Assembly (NCBI GenBank): GCA_963942565.1
Contig: OZ012694.1
Span: 30,180,793 to 30,244,792, forward strand
Direction: 5' to 3'
DNA length: 64,000 nt
Source of the DNA: Maea johnstoni
Taxonomy: Eukaryota; Annelida; Polychaeta; Spionida; Magelonidae
Part shown: positions 1 through 13,000 of the stretch, one piece after another
Numbering within the stretch: position 1 is the stretch's first letter
How the letters are laid out: every line of letters begins with the position of its first letter
Program-made: the position numbers and the translations under genes
Notes under the pieces: model-generated
Database searches by the model: none
Told to the model about the DNA's origin: nothing
The model's input: the letters and a program-made list of their open reading frames with translations, nothing else

Positions 1-351
1 GGATTTTGGATTAATTGAAGTAACATACAATTTTTGAAATTTGAATTTAGACAATAATGAGTATTTTGCAACTCTAACCATCTGCTCTGAAAAGATAAGA
101 AATATATTGATATCTTACCAAGGACATGATCACATAAATAACGTCGCACATGCAGATGCTTCTTGACGCTTAACGTTTCTAAAATCCAAGTTAAAAGACT
201 GATAAAAGTGAAACTGAATAAAAAAGTTGTTTCCAAAGCAGATAAAGCCTTTTGTCTGAACATACGGTAAGGGCAATAAGATATCAGTTTGCCAATAACT
301 GGTGTTATCTAGTAGAATATAGAATAAGACCTAGCCTTCTTTATCCTGTAG
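1..351 (+). other. 3' part of an intron b (left edge), type I
   Basis: This is the last 351 bases of the long intron before the first visible exon A, ending in ttatcctgtag. It matches 1451-1801. It holds an AATAAA hexamer at 217-222 and a GTAAGG donor-like site at 267-272, and no coding sequence that I can support. The upstream exon B lies outside the window. Confidence 0.9.
217..272 (+). promoter_or_regulatory. Intronic AATAAA followed by GTAAGG donor-like site (example copy)
   Basis: A sense AATAAA (217-222) is followed by T/GT-rich sequence (gttgtttcc, cttttgtctg) and, 45 bases later, by GTAAGG (267-272), which matches the U1 side of a 5' splice site. The next exon A begins at 352. The arrangement recurs in the 3' part of the intron b copies; the exceptions I noticed are AATGAA before units 22 and 23 and GTTAGG before units 32 and 34. 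Function as a polyadenylation or U1 site is inference. Confidence 0.3.
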
Positions 352-1052
352 AACTGGTAGTTGCTCCTGCATGTGCTAGTGACCCTTGCAAGAATGGTGG
401 AAGATGTATACCTACACTGAGCTCAGATGGAAGTGGGTCAGGTTCAGGTGCAAGTTCATCTGGATCAAGTGGGTCAGGATCTGGTGCTGACAATGATTAC
501 ACATGTATCTGTCCTGATGGGTACACTGGTGATAGATGTGAAACAGGTGAATATGCTATCACAATATACTTTGATTGCTGTCTTATTTTCTCAAGGTTGA
601 TTTCCTAGATCACTCTATCTTGTTTATCTCCTCGGTACAGCACTCTATTGCCATTCTCTTCTTCATGACCTATATGCAAGTCTTACATATAGTATATCAT
701 GGTTATTAAAAGTACAATAGATAGGTAGTACTAACAACTTCTGAATAGAAATATGACTAAGATGACCGTAGAGTTCCCATAGCACTGGCCTTCATTCCAT
801 CAGCAATACATTTCAGTAGGACCTTGGCAAAATGCATAAAACTTTAGGCATGGACCCTACACACTCTTTGTCCTTTAGAGCTGGTAGTTGCTCCTGCCTG
901 TGCCAGTGGACCCTGCAAGAACGGTGGAAAATGCATAGCTAAACTAAGCACTGATGGGAGTGGCTCAGGTTCAGCCGGAAGTGGATCTGGTGATGACAAC
1001 GATTACACTTGTATCTGTCTTGATGGATACACTGGTGATAGATGTGAAACAG
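352..1052 (+). CDS. EGF exon pair, unit 1
   Basis: Exon A 352-546 (65 codons' worth), exon B 879-1052. Exon B is 174 bp rather than 180: one copy of the hexamer GGATCT is missing, so the loop is one Gly-Ser shorter, still in frame. B33 is Gly. Intron a has the ttcattcc variant shared only with unit 2. Type I. Confidence 0.9.
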
Positions 1053-4000
1053 GTGAGTATGCTATCATGATAGACTCTGATATCAATCTTAGCTTACCCA
1101 AGTTGATTTCTTACTGTGCTTTCTCTCATTGATAATCTTGGTTTGTGTACAACCAATCAACACGGCCATATTTTGCTTTGCCTTTGACTAGGCATATCAA
1201 GATAAAATTAGACTCAGGCTAAGAGTCAGGTTTGTATTCTATCTTGGCATCTACTCTCCCACACCTAGTGAAATGGTTTATACGATTTAGGAGGATAATA
1301 TCCTTTACTGATATTGTGCATTTGTTATATATGAAGATTAAATGAAGAGATACATTCTAGACTTTCTGCTAATTAATATGTACTTTCTACGTTAAATTAG
1401 AAAGGTATTGAAAATTAAAATATTGTGCACTGGTTTGAAGGTTTCTCTTTGGATTTTGGATTAATTGAAGTAACATACAATTTTTGAAATTTGAATTTAG
1501 ACAATAATGAGTATTTTGCAACTCTAACCATCTGCTCTGAAAAGATAAGAAATATATTGATATCTTACCAAGGACATGATCACATAAATAACGTCGCACA
1601 TGCAGATGCTTCTTGACGCTTAACGTTTCTAAAATCCAAGTTAAAAGACTGATAAAAGTGAAACTGAATAAAAAAGTTGTTTCCAAAGCAGATAAAGCCT
1701 TTTGTCTGAACATACGGTAAGGGCAATAAGATATCAGTTTGCCAATAACTGGTGTTATCTAGTAGAATATAGAATAAGACCTAGCCTTCTTTATCCTGTA
1801 GAACTGGTAGTTGCTCCTGCATGTGCTAGTGACCCTTGCAAGAATGGTGGAAGATGTATACCTACACTGAGCTCAGATGGAAGTGGGTCAGGTTCAGGTG
1901 CAAGTTCATCTGGATCAAGTGGGTCAGGATCTGGTGCTGACAATGATTACACATGTATCTGTCCTGATGGGTACACTGGTGATAGATGTGAAACAGGTGA
2001 ATATGCTCTCACAATATACTTTGATTGCTGTCTTATTTTCTCAAGGTTGATTTCCTAGATCACTCTATCTTGTTTATCTCCTCGGTACAGCACTCTATTG
2101 CCATTCTCTTCTTCATGACCTATATGCAAGTCTTACATATAGTATATCATGGTTATTAAAAGTACAATAGATAGGTAGTACTAACAACTTCTGAATAGAA
2201 ATATGACTAAGATGACCGTAGAGTTCCCATAGCACTGGCCTTCATTCCATCAGCAATACATTTCAGTAGGACCTTGGCAAAATGCATAAAACTTTAGGCA
2301 TGGACCCTACACACTCTTTGTCCTTTAGAGCTGGTAGTTGCTCCTGCCTGTGCCAGTGGACCCTGCAAGAACGGTGGAAAATGCATAGCTAAACTAAGCA
2401 CTGATGGGAGTGGCTCAGGTTCAGCCGGAAGTGGATCTGGATCTGGTGATGACAACGATTACACTTGTATCTGTCTTGATGGATACACTGGTGATAGATG
2501 TGAAACAGGTGAGTATGCTATCATGATAGACTCTGATATCAATCTTAGCTTACCCAAGTTGATTTCTTACTGTGCTTTCTCTCATTGATAATCTTGGTTT
2601 GTGTACAACCAATCAACACGGCCATATTTTGCTTTGCCTTTGACTAGGCATATCAAGATAAAATTAGACTCAGGCTAAGAGTCAGGTTTGTATTCTATCT
2701 TGGCATCTACTCTCCCACACCTAGTGAAATGGTTTATACGATTAAGGAAGATAATATCCTTTACTGATATTGTGCATTTGTTATATATGAAGATTAGATG
2801 AAGAGATACATTCTAGACTTTCTGCTAATTAATATGTACTTTCTACGTTAAATTAGAAAGGTATTGAAAATTAAAATATTGTGCACTGGTTTGAAGGTTT
2901 CTCTTTGGATTTTGGATTAATTGAAGTAACATACAATTTTTGAAATTTGAATCTAGACAATAATGAGTATTTTGCAACTCTAACCATCTGTTCTGAAAAG
3001 ATAAGAAATATATTGATATCTTACCAAGGACATGATCCCATAAATAACGTAACACATGCAGATGCTTCTTGACGCTTAACGTTTCTAAAATCCAAGTTAA
3101 AAGACTGATAAAAGTGAAACTGAATAAAAAAGTTGTTTCCAAAGCAGATAAAGCCTTTTGTCTGAACATACGGTAAGGGCAATAAGATATCAGTTTGCCA
3201 ATAACTGGTGTTATCTAGTAGAATATAGAATAAGACCTAGCCTTCTTTATCCTGTAGAACTGGTAGTTGCTCCTGCATGTGCTAGTGACCCTTGCAAGAA
3301 TGGTGGAAGATGTATACCTACACTGAGCTCAGATGGAAGTGGGTCAGGTTCAGGTGCAAGTTCATCTGGATCAAGTGGGTCAGGATCTGGTGCTGACAAT
3401 GATTACACATGTATCTGTCCTGATGGGTACACTGGTGATAGATGTGAAACAGGTGAATATGCTATCACAATATACTTTGATTGCTGTCTTATTTTCTCAA
3501 GGTTGATTTCCTAGATCACTCTATCTTGTTTATCTCCTTGGTACAGCTATCTATTGTCATTCTCTTCTTCATGACCTATATGCAAGTCTTACATATAGTT
3601 TATCATGGTTATTAAAAGTACAATAGATAGGTAGTACTTACAACCTCTGAATAGAAATATGACTAAGATGACCGTAGAGTTCCTATAGCACTGGCCTCCT
3701 CTCCATCAGCAATACATTTCAGTAGGACCTTGGCAAAATGCATAAAACATTAGGCATGGACCCTACACACTCTTTGTCCTTTAGAGCTGGTAGTTGCTCC
3801 TGCCTGTGCCAGTGGACCCTGCAAGAACGGTGGAAAATGCATAGCTAAACTAAGCACTGATGGGAGTGGCTCAGGTTCAGCCGGAAGTGGATCTGGATCT
3901 GGTGATGACAACGATTACACTTGTATCTGTCTTGATGGATACACTGGTGATAGATGTGAAACAGGTGAGTATGCTATCATGATAGACTCTGATATCAATC

Positions 4001-7000
4001 TTAGCTTACCCAAGTTGATTTCATACTGTGCTTTCTCTCATTGATAATCTTTGTTTGTGTACAACCAATCAACACGGCCATATTATGCTTTGCCTTTGAC
4101 TAGGCATATCAAGATAAAATTAGACTCAGGCTAAGAGTCAGGTTTGTATTCTATCTTGGAATCTACTCTCCCACACCTAATGAAATGGTTTATACGATTT
4201 AGGAGGATAATATCCTTTACTGATATTGTGCATTTGTTATATATGAAGATTAGATGAAGAGATACATTCTAGACTTTCTGCTAATTAATATGTACTTTCT
4301 ACGTTAAATTAGAAAGGTATTGAAAATTAAAATATTGTGCACTGGTTTGAAGGTTTCTCTTTGGATTTTGGATTAATTGAAGTAACATACAATTTTTGAA
4401 ATTTGAATCTAGACAATAATGAGTATTTTACAACTGTAACCATCTGTTCTGAAAAGATAAGAAATATATTGATATCTTACCAAGGACATGATCACATAAA
4501 TAACGTCACACATGCAGATGTTTCTTGACGCTTAACGTTTCTAAAATCCAAGTTAAAAGACTGATAAAAGTGAAACTGAATAAAAAAGTTCTTTCCAAAG
4601 CAGATAAAGCCTTTTGTCTGAACAATCGGTAAGGGCAATAAGATATCAGTTTGCCAATAACTGGTGTTATCTAGTAGAATATAGAATAAGACCTAGCCTT
4701 CTTTATCCTGTAGAACTGGTAGTTGCTCCTGCATGTGCTAGTGACCCTTGCACGAATGGTGGAAGATGTATACCTACACTGAGCTCAGATGGAAGTGGGT
4801 CAGGTTCAGGTGCAAGTTCATCTGGATCAAGTGGGTCAGGATCTGGTGCTGACAATGATTACACATGTATCTGTCCTGATGGGTACACTGGTGATAGATG
4901 TGAAACAGGTGAATATGCTATCACAATATACTTTGATTGCTGTCTTATTTTCTCAAGGTTGATTTCCTAGATCACTCTATCTTGTTTATCTCCTTGGTAC
5001 AGCTATCTATTGTCATTCTCTTCTTCATGACCTATATGCAAGTCTTACACATAGTTTATCATGGTTATTAAAAGTACAATAGATAGGTAGTACTAACAAC
5101 CTCTGAATAGAAATATGACTAAGATGACCGTAGAGTTCCTATAGCACTGGCCTCCTCTCCATCAGCAATACATTTCAGTAGGACCTTGGCAAAATGCATA
5201 AAACTTTAGGCATGGACCCTACACACTCTTTGTCCTTTAGAGCTGGTAGTTGCTCCTGCCTGTGCCAGTGGACCCTGCAAGAACGGTGGAAAATGCATAG
5301 CTAAAGTAAGCACTGATGGGAGTGGCTCAGGTTCAGCCGCAAGTGGATCTGGATCTGGTGATGACAACGATTACACTTGTATCTGTCTTGATGGATACAC
5401 TGGTGATAGATGTGAAACAGGTGAGTATGCTATCATGATAGACTCTGATATCAATCTTAGCTTACCCAAGTTGATTTCTTACTGTGCTTTCTCTCATTGA
5501 TAATCTTGGTTTGTGTACAACCAATCAACACGGCCATATTATGCTTTGCCTTTGACTAGGCATATCAAGATAAAATTAGACTCAGGCTAAGAGTCAGGTT
5601 TGTATTCTATCTTGGCATCTACTCTCCCACACCTAGTGAAATGGTTTATACGATTTAGGAGGATAATATCCTTTACTGATATTGTGCATTTGTTATATAT
5701 GAAGATTAGATGAAGAGATACATTCTAGACTTTCTGCTAATTAATATGTACTTTCTACGTTAAATTAGAAAGGTATTGAAAATTAAAATATTGTGCACTG
5801 GTTTGAAGGTTTCTCTTTGGATTTTGGATTAATTGAAGTAACATACAATTTTTGAAATTTGAATCTAGACAATAATGAGTATTTTGCAACTGTAACCATC
5901 TGTTCTGAAAAGATAAGAAATATATTGATATCTTACCAAGGACATGATCACATAAATAACGTCACACATGCAGATGTTTCTTGACGCTTAACGTTTCTAA
6001 AATCCAAGTTAAAAGACTGATAAAAGTGAAACTGAATAAAAAAGTTCTTTCCAAAGCAGATAAAGCCTTTTGTCTGAACAATCGGTAAGGGCAATAAGAT
6101 ATCAGTTTGCCAATAACTGGTGTTATCTAGTAGAATATAGAATAAGACCTAGCCTTCTTTATCCTGTAGAACTGGTAGTTGCTCCTGCATGTGCTAGTGA
6201 CCCTTGCACGAATGGTGGAAGATGTATACCTACACTGAGCTCAGATGGAAGTGGGTCAGGTTCAGGTGCAAGTTCATCTGGATCAAGTGGGTCAGGATCT
6301 GGTGCTGACAATGATTACACATGTATCTGTCCTGATGGGTACACTGGTGATAGATGTGAAACAGGTGAATATGCTATCACAATATACTTTGATTGCTGTC
6401 TTATTTTCTCAAGGTTGATTTCCTAGATCACTCTATCTTGTTTATCTCCTTGGTACAGCTATCTATTGTCATTCTCTTCTTCATGACCTATATGCAAGTC
6501 TTACACATAGTTTATCATGGTTATTAAAAGTACAATAGATAGGTAGTACTAACAACCTCTGAATAGAAATATGACTAAGATGACCGTAGAGTTCCTATAG
6601 CACTGGCCTCCTCTCCATCAGCAATACATTTCAGTAGGACCTTGGCAAAATGCATAAAACTTTAGGCATGGACCCTACACACTCTTTGTCCTTTAGAGCT
6701 GGTAGTTGCTCCTGCCTGTGCCAGTGGACCCTGCAAGAACGGTGGAAAATGCATAGCTAAAGTAAGCACTGATGGGAGTGGCTCAGGTTCAGCCGCAAGT
6801 GGATCTGGATCTGGTGATGACAACGATTACACTTGTATCTGTCTTGATGGATACACTGGTGATAGATGTGAAACAGGTGAGTATGCTATCATGATAGACT
6901 CTGATATCAATCTTAGCTTACCCAAGTTGATTTCTTACTGTGCTTTCTCTCATTGATAATCTTGGTTTGTGTACAACCAATCAACACGGCCATATTATGC

Positions 7001-10000
7001 TTTGCCTTTGACTAGGCATATCAAGATAAAATTAGACTCAGGCTAAGAGTCAGGTTTGTATTCTATCTTGGCATCTACTCTCCCACACCTAGTGAAATGG
7101 TTTATACGATTTAGGAGGATAATATCCTTTACTGATATTGTGCATTTGTTATATATGAAGATTAGATGAAGAGATACATTCTAGACTTTCTGCTAATTAA
7201 TATGTACTTTCTACGTTAAATTAGAAAGGTATTGAAAATTAAAATATTGTGCACTGGTTTGAAGGTTTCTCTTTGGATTTTGGATTAATTGAAGTAACAT
7301 ACAATTTTTGAAATTTGAATCTAGACAATAATGAGTATTTTGCAACTCTAACCATCTGTTCTGAAAAGATAAGAAATATATTGATATCTTACCAAGGACA
7401 TGATCACATAAATAACGTCACACATGCAGATGTTTCTTGACGCTTAACGTTTCTAAAATCCAAGTTAAAAGACTGATAAAAGTGAAACTGAATAAAAAAG
7501 TTGTTTCCAAAGCAGATACAGCCTTTTGTCTGAACATACGGTAAGGGCAATAAGATATCAGTTTGCCAATAACTGGTGTTATCTAGTAGAATATAGAATA
7601 AGACCTAGCCTTCTTTATCCTGTAGAACTGGTAGTTGCTCCTGCATGTGCTAGTGACCCTTGCAAGAATGGTGGAAGATGTATACCTACACTGAGCTCAG
7701 ATGGAAGTGGGTCAGGTTCAGGTGCAAGTTCATCTGGATCAAGTGGGTCAGGATCTGGTGCTGACAATGATTACACATGTATCTGTCCTGATGGGTACAC
7801 TGGTGATAGATGTGAAACAGGTGAATATGCTATCACAATATACTTTGATTGCTGTCTTATTTTCTCAAGGTTGATTTCCTAGATCACTCTATCTTGTTTA
7901 TCTCCTCGGTACAGCACTCTTTTGCCATTCTCTTCTTCATGACCTATATGCAAGTCTTACATATAGTATATCATGGTTATTAAAAGTACAATAGATAGGT
8001 AGTACTAACAACCTCTGAATAGAAATATGACTAAGATGACCGTAGAGTTCCCATAGCACTGGCCTTCTCTCCATCAGCAATACATTTCAGTAGGACCTTG
8101 GCAAAATGCATAAAACTTTAGGCATGGACCCTACACACTCTTTGTCCTTTAGAGCTGGTAGTTGCTCCTGCCTGTGCCAGTGGACCCTGCAAGAACGGTG
8201 GAAAATGCATAGCTAAACTAAGCACTGATGGGAGTGGCTCAGGTTCAGCCGGAAGTGGATCTGGATCTGGTGATGACAACGATTACACTTGTATCTGTCT
8301 TGATGGATACACTGGTGATAGATGTGAAACAGGTGAGTATGCTATCATGATAGACTCTGATATCAATCTTAGCTTACCCAAGTTGATTTCTTACTGTGCT
8401 TTCTCTCATTGATAATCTTGGTTTGTGTACAACCAATCAACACGGCCATATTATGCTTTGCCTTTGACTAGGCATATCAAGATAAAATTAGACTCAGGCT
8501 AAGAGTCAGGTTTGTATTCTATCTTGGCATCTACTCTCCCACACCTAGTGAAATGGTTTATACGATTTAGGAGGATAATATCCTTTACTGATATTGTGCA
8601 TTTGTTATATATGAAGATTAGATGAAGAGATACATTCTAGACTTTCTGCTAATTAATATGTACTTTCTACGTTAAATTAGAAAGGTATTGAAAATTAAAA
8701 TATTGTGCACTGGTTTGAAGGTTTCTCTTTGGATTTTGGATTAATTGAAGTAACATATAATTTTTGAAATTTGAATCTAGACAATAATGAGTATTTTGCA
8801 ACTCTAACCATCTGTTCTGAAAAGATAAGAAATATATTGATATCTTACCAAGGACATGATCACATAAATAACGTCACACATGCAGATGTTTCTTGACGCT
8901 TAACGTTTCTAAAATCCAAGTTAAAAGACTGATAAAAGTGAAACTGAATAAAAAAGTTGTTTCCAAAGCAGATACAGCCTTTTGTCTGAACATACGGTAA
9001 GGGCAATAAGATATCAGTTTGCCAATAACTGGTGTTATCTAGTAGAATATAGAATAAGACCTAGCCTTCTTTATCCTGTAGAACTGGTAGTTGCTCCTGC
9101 ATGTGCTAGTGACCCTTGCAAGAATGGTGGAAGATGTATACCTACACTGAGCTCAGATGGAAGTGGGTCAGGTTCAGGTGCAAGTTCATCTGGATCAAGT
9201 GGGTCAGGATCTGGTGCTGACAATGATTACACATGTATCTGTCCTGATGGGTACACTGGTGATAGATGTGAAACAGGTGAATATGCTATCACAATATACT
9301 TTGATTGCTGTCTTATTTTCTCAAGGTTGATTTCCTAGATCACTCTATCTTGTTTATCTCCTCGGTACAGCACTCTTTTGCCATTCTCTTCTTCATGACC
9401 TATATGCAAGTCTTACATATAGTATATCATGGTTATTAAAAGTACAATAGATAGGTAGTACTAACAACCTCTGAATAGAAATATGACTAAGATGACCGTA
9501 GAGTTCCCATAGCACTGGCCTTCTCTCCATCAGCAATACATTTCAGTAGGACCTTGGCAAAATGCATAAAACTTTAGGCATGGACCCTACACACTCTTTG
9601 TCCTTTAGAGCTGGTAGTTGCTCCTGCCTGTGGCAGTGGACCCTGCAAGAACGGTGGAAAATGCATAGCTAAACTAAGCACTGATGGGAGTGGCTCAGGT
9701 TCAGCCGGAAGTGGATCTGGATCTGGTGATGACAACGATTACACTTGTATCTGTCTTGATGGATACACTGGTGATAGATGTGAAACAGGTGAGTATGCTA
9801 TCATGATAGACTCTGATATCAATCTTAGCTTACCCAAGTTGATTTCTTACTGTGCTTTCTCTCATTGATAATCTTGGTTTGTGTACAACCAATCAACACG
9901 GCCATATTATGCTTTGCCTTTGACTAGGCATATCAAGATAAAATTAGACTCAGGCTAAGAGTCAGGTTTGTATTCTATCTTGGCATCTACTCTCCCACAC

Positions 10001-13000
10001 CTAGTGAAATGGTTTATACGATTTAGGAGGATAATATCCTTTACTGATATTGTGCATTTGTTATATATGAAGATTAGATGAAGAGATACATTCTAGACTT
10101 TCTGCTAATTAATATGTACTTTCTACGTTAAATTAGAAAGGTATTGAAAATTAAAATATTGTGCACTGGTTTGAAGGTTTCTCTTTGGATTTTGGATTAA
10201 TTGAAGTAACATACAATTTTTGAAATTTGAATCTAGACAATAATGAGTATTTTGCAACTCTAACCATCTGTTCTGAAAAGATAAGAAATATATTGATATC
10301 TTACCAAGGACATGATCACATACATAACGTCACACATGCAGATGTTTCTTGACGCTTAACGTTTCTAAAATCCAAGTTAAAAGACTGATAAAAGTGAAAC
10401 TGAATAAAAAAGTTGTTTCCAAAGCAGATACAGCCTTTTGTCTGAACATACGGTAAGGGCAATAAGATATCAGTTTGCCAATAACTGGTGTTATCTAGTA
10501 GAATATAGAATAAGACCTAGCCTTCTTTATCCTGTAGAACTGGTAGTTGCTCCTGCATGTGCTAGTGACCCTTGCAAGAATGGTGGAAGATGTATACCTA
10601 CACTGAGCTCAGATGGAAGTGGGTCAGGTTCAGGTGCAAGTTCATCTGGATCAAGTGGGTCAGGATCTGGTGCTGACAATGATTACACATGTATCTGTCC
10701 TGATGGGTACACTGGTGATAGATGTGAAACAGGTGAATATGCTATCACAATATACTTTGATTGCTGTCTTATTTTCTCAAGGTTGATTTCCTAGATCACT
10801 CTATCTTGTTTATCTCCTCGGTACAGCACTCTTTTGCCATTCTCTTCTTCATGACCTATATGCAAGTCTTACATATAGTATATCATGGTTATTAAAAGTA
10901 CAATAGATAGGTAGTACTAACAACCTCTGAATAGAAATATGACTAAGATGACCGTAGAGTTCCCATAGCACTGGCCTTCTCTCCATCAGCAATACATTTC
11001 AGTAGGACCTTGGCAAAATGCATAAAACTTTAGGCATGGACCCTACACACTCTTTGTCCTTTAGAGCTGGTAGTTGCTCCTGCCTGTGCCAGTGGACCCT
11101 GCAAGAACAGTGGAAAATGCATAGCTAAACTAAGCACTGATGGGAGTGGCTCAGGTTCAGCCGGAAGTGGATCTGGATCTGGTGATGACAACGATTACAC
11201 TTGTATCTGTCTTGATGGATACACTGGTGATAGATGTGAAACAGGTGAGTATGCTATCATGATAGACTCTGATATCAATCTTAGCTTACCCAAGTTGATT
11301 TCTTACTGTGCTTTCTCTCATTGATAATCTTGGTTTGTGTACAACCAATCAACACGGCCATATTATGCTTTGCCTTTGGCTAGGCATATCAAGATAAAAT
11401 TAGACTCAGGCTAAGAGTCAGGTTTGTATTCTATCTTGGCATCTATTCTCCCACACCTAGTGAAATGGTTTATACGATTTAGGAGGATAATATCCTTTAC
11501 TGATATTGTGCATTTGTTATATATGAAGATTAGATGAAGAGATACATTCTAGACTTTCTGCTAATTAATATGTACTTTCTACGTTCAATTAGAAAGGTAT
11601 TGAAAATTAAAATATTGTGCACTGGTTTGAAGGTTTCTTTTTGGATTTTGGATTAATTGAAGTAAAATACAATTTTTGAAATTTGAATCTAGACAATAAT
11701 GAGTATTTTGCAACTCTAACCATCTGTTCTGAAAAGATAAGAAATATATTGATATCTTACCAAGGACATGATCACATAAATAACGTCACACATGCAGATG
11801 TTTCTTGACGCTTAACGTTTCTAAAATCCAAGTTAAAATACTGATAAAAGTGAAACTGAATAAAAAAGTTGTTTCCAAAGCAGATACAGCCTTTTGTCTG
11901 AACATACGGTAAGGGCAATAAGATATCAGTTTGCCAATAACTGGTGTTATCTAGTAGAATATAGAATAAGACCTAGCCTTCTTTATCCTGTAGAACTGGT
12001 AGTTGCTCCTGCATGTGCTAGTGATCCTTGCAAGAATGGTGGAAGATGTATACCTACACTGAGCTCAGATGGAAGTGGGTCAGGTTCAGGTGCAATTTTA
12101 TCTGGATCAAGTGGGTCAGGATCTGGTGCTGACAATGATTACACATGTATCTGTCCTGATGGGTACACTGGTGATAGATGTGAAACAGGTGAATATGCTA
12201 TCACAATATACTTTGATTGCTGTCTTATTTCCTCAAGGTTGATTTCCTAGATCACTCTATCTTGTTTATCTCCTCGGTACAGCACTCTATTACCATTCTT
12301 TTCTTCATGACCTATATGCAAGTCTTACATATAGTATATCATGGTTATTAAAAGTACAATAGATAGGTATTACTAACAACCTCTGAATAGAAATATGACT
12401 AAGATGACCGTAGAGTTCCTATAGCACTGGCCTCCTCTCCATCAGCAATACATTTTAGTAGGACCTTGGCAAAATGCATAAAACTTTAGGCATGGACCCT
12501 ACACACTCTTTGTCCTTTAGAGCTGGTAGTTGCTCCTGCCTGTGCCAGTGGACCCTGCAAGAACGGTGGAAAATGCATAGCTAAACTAAGCACTGATGGG
12601 AGTGGCTCAGGTTCAGCCGCAAGTGGATCTGGATCTGGTGATGACAACGATTACACTTGTATCTGTCTTGATGGATACACTGGTGATAGATGTGAAACAG
12701 GTGAGTATGCTATCATGATAGACTCTGATATCAATCTTAGCTTACCCAAGTTGATTTCTGTCTACACTCTCATTGATAATCCTGGTTTGTGTACAACCAA
12801 TTAACACTGCCATATTATGCTTTGCCTTTGACTAGGCATATCAAGATAAAATTAGACTCAGGCTAAGAGTCAGGTTTGTATTCTATTTTGGTATCTACTC
12901 TCCCACACCTAGTGAATTGGTTTATACGATTTAGGAGGATGATATCCTTTACTGATATTGTGCATTTGTTATGTATGACGATTAGATGAAAAGATACATT

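Larger units (their letters stand above)
352..12400 (+). repeat. Type I block of units (1-9)
   Basis: Units 1-9 share caaacgg-type intron b markers: aatcaacacggcc, tttttgaaatttgaat, ttgacgctt, aataaaaaagtt, ataactggtgtt and catacgg or caatcgg before exon A. Type II has aattaacactgcc, ggaactt or ggaattt, ttgccgctt, aataaaacagtt, ataactagtgtt and catatgg. The right border is approximate and lies in intron a of unit 9. Confidence 0.8.

Noticed and set aside
252-608. 118-residue open frame in units 1-9 starting at a TTG codon.
   Set aside because: It is exon A read together with its flanking intron ends; the splice sites at 350-351 and 547-548 explain the coding part.
729-735. TACTAAC, a perfect branch-point heptamer, in intron a.
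   Set aside because: About 143 bases from the acceptor with several AG dinucleotides between; the nearer AGs would lead into frames with stops.
1211-1303. Small hairpins GACTC/GAGTC and GGATA-A-TATCC as RNA genes.
   Set aside because: Stems of five bases are expected by chance in sequence of this length and have no further structure.
1387-1713. Minus-strand open frame with a hydrophobic stretch, about 73-108 residues, repeated in most units.
   Set aside because: It lies antisense within intron b, recurs only because the intron is repeated, is not kept open in units 4-9, and varies freely. No start context or partner exon supports it.
1053-1801. Mobile element or old virus copy inside intron b as the source of amplification.
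   Set aside because: I found no terminal repeats, target duplications, poly(A) tails or enzyme-like frames; only short inverted repeats of 5 bases are present.
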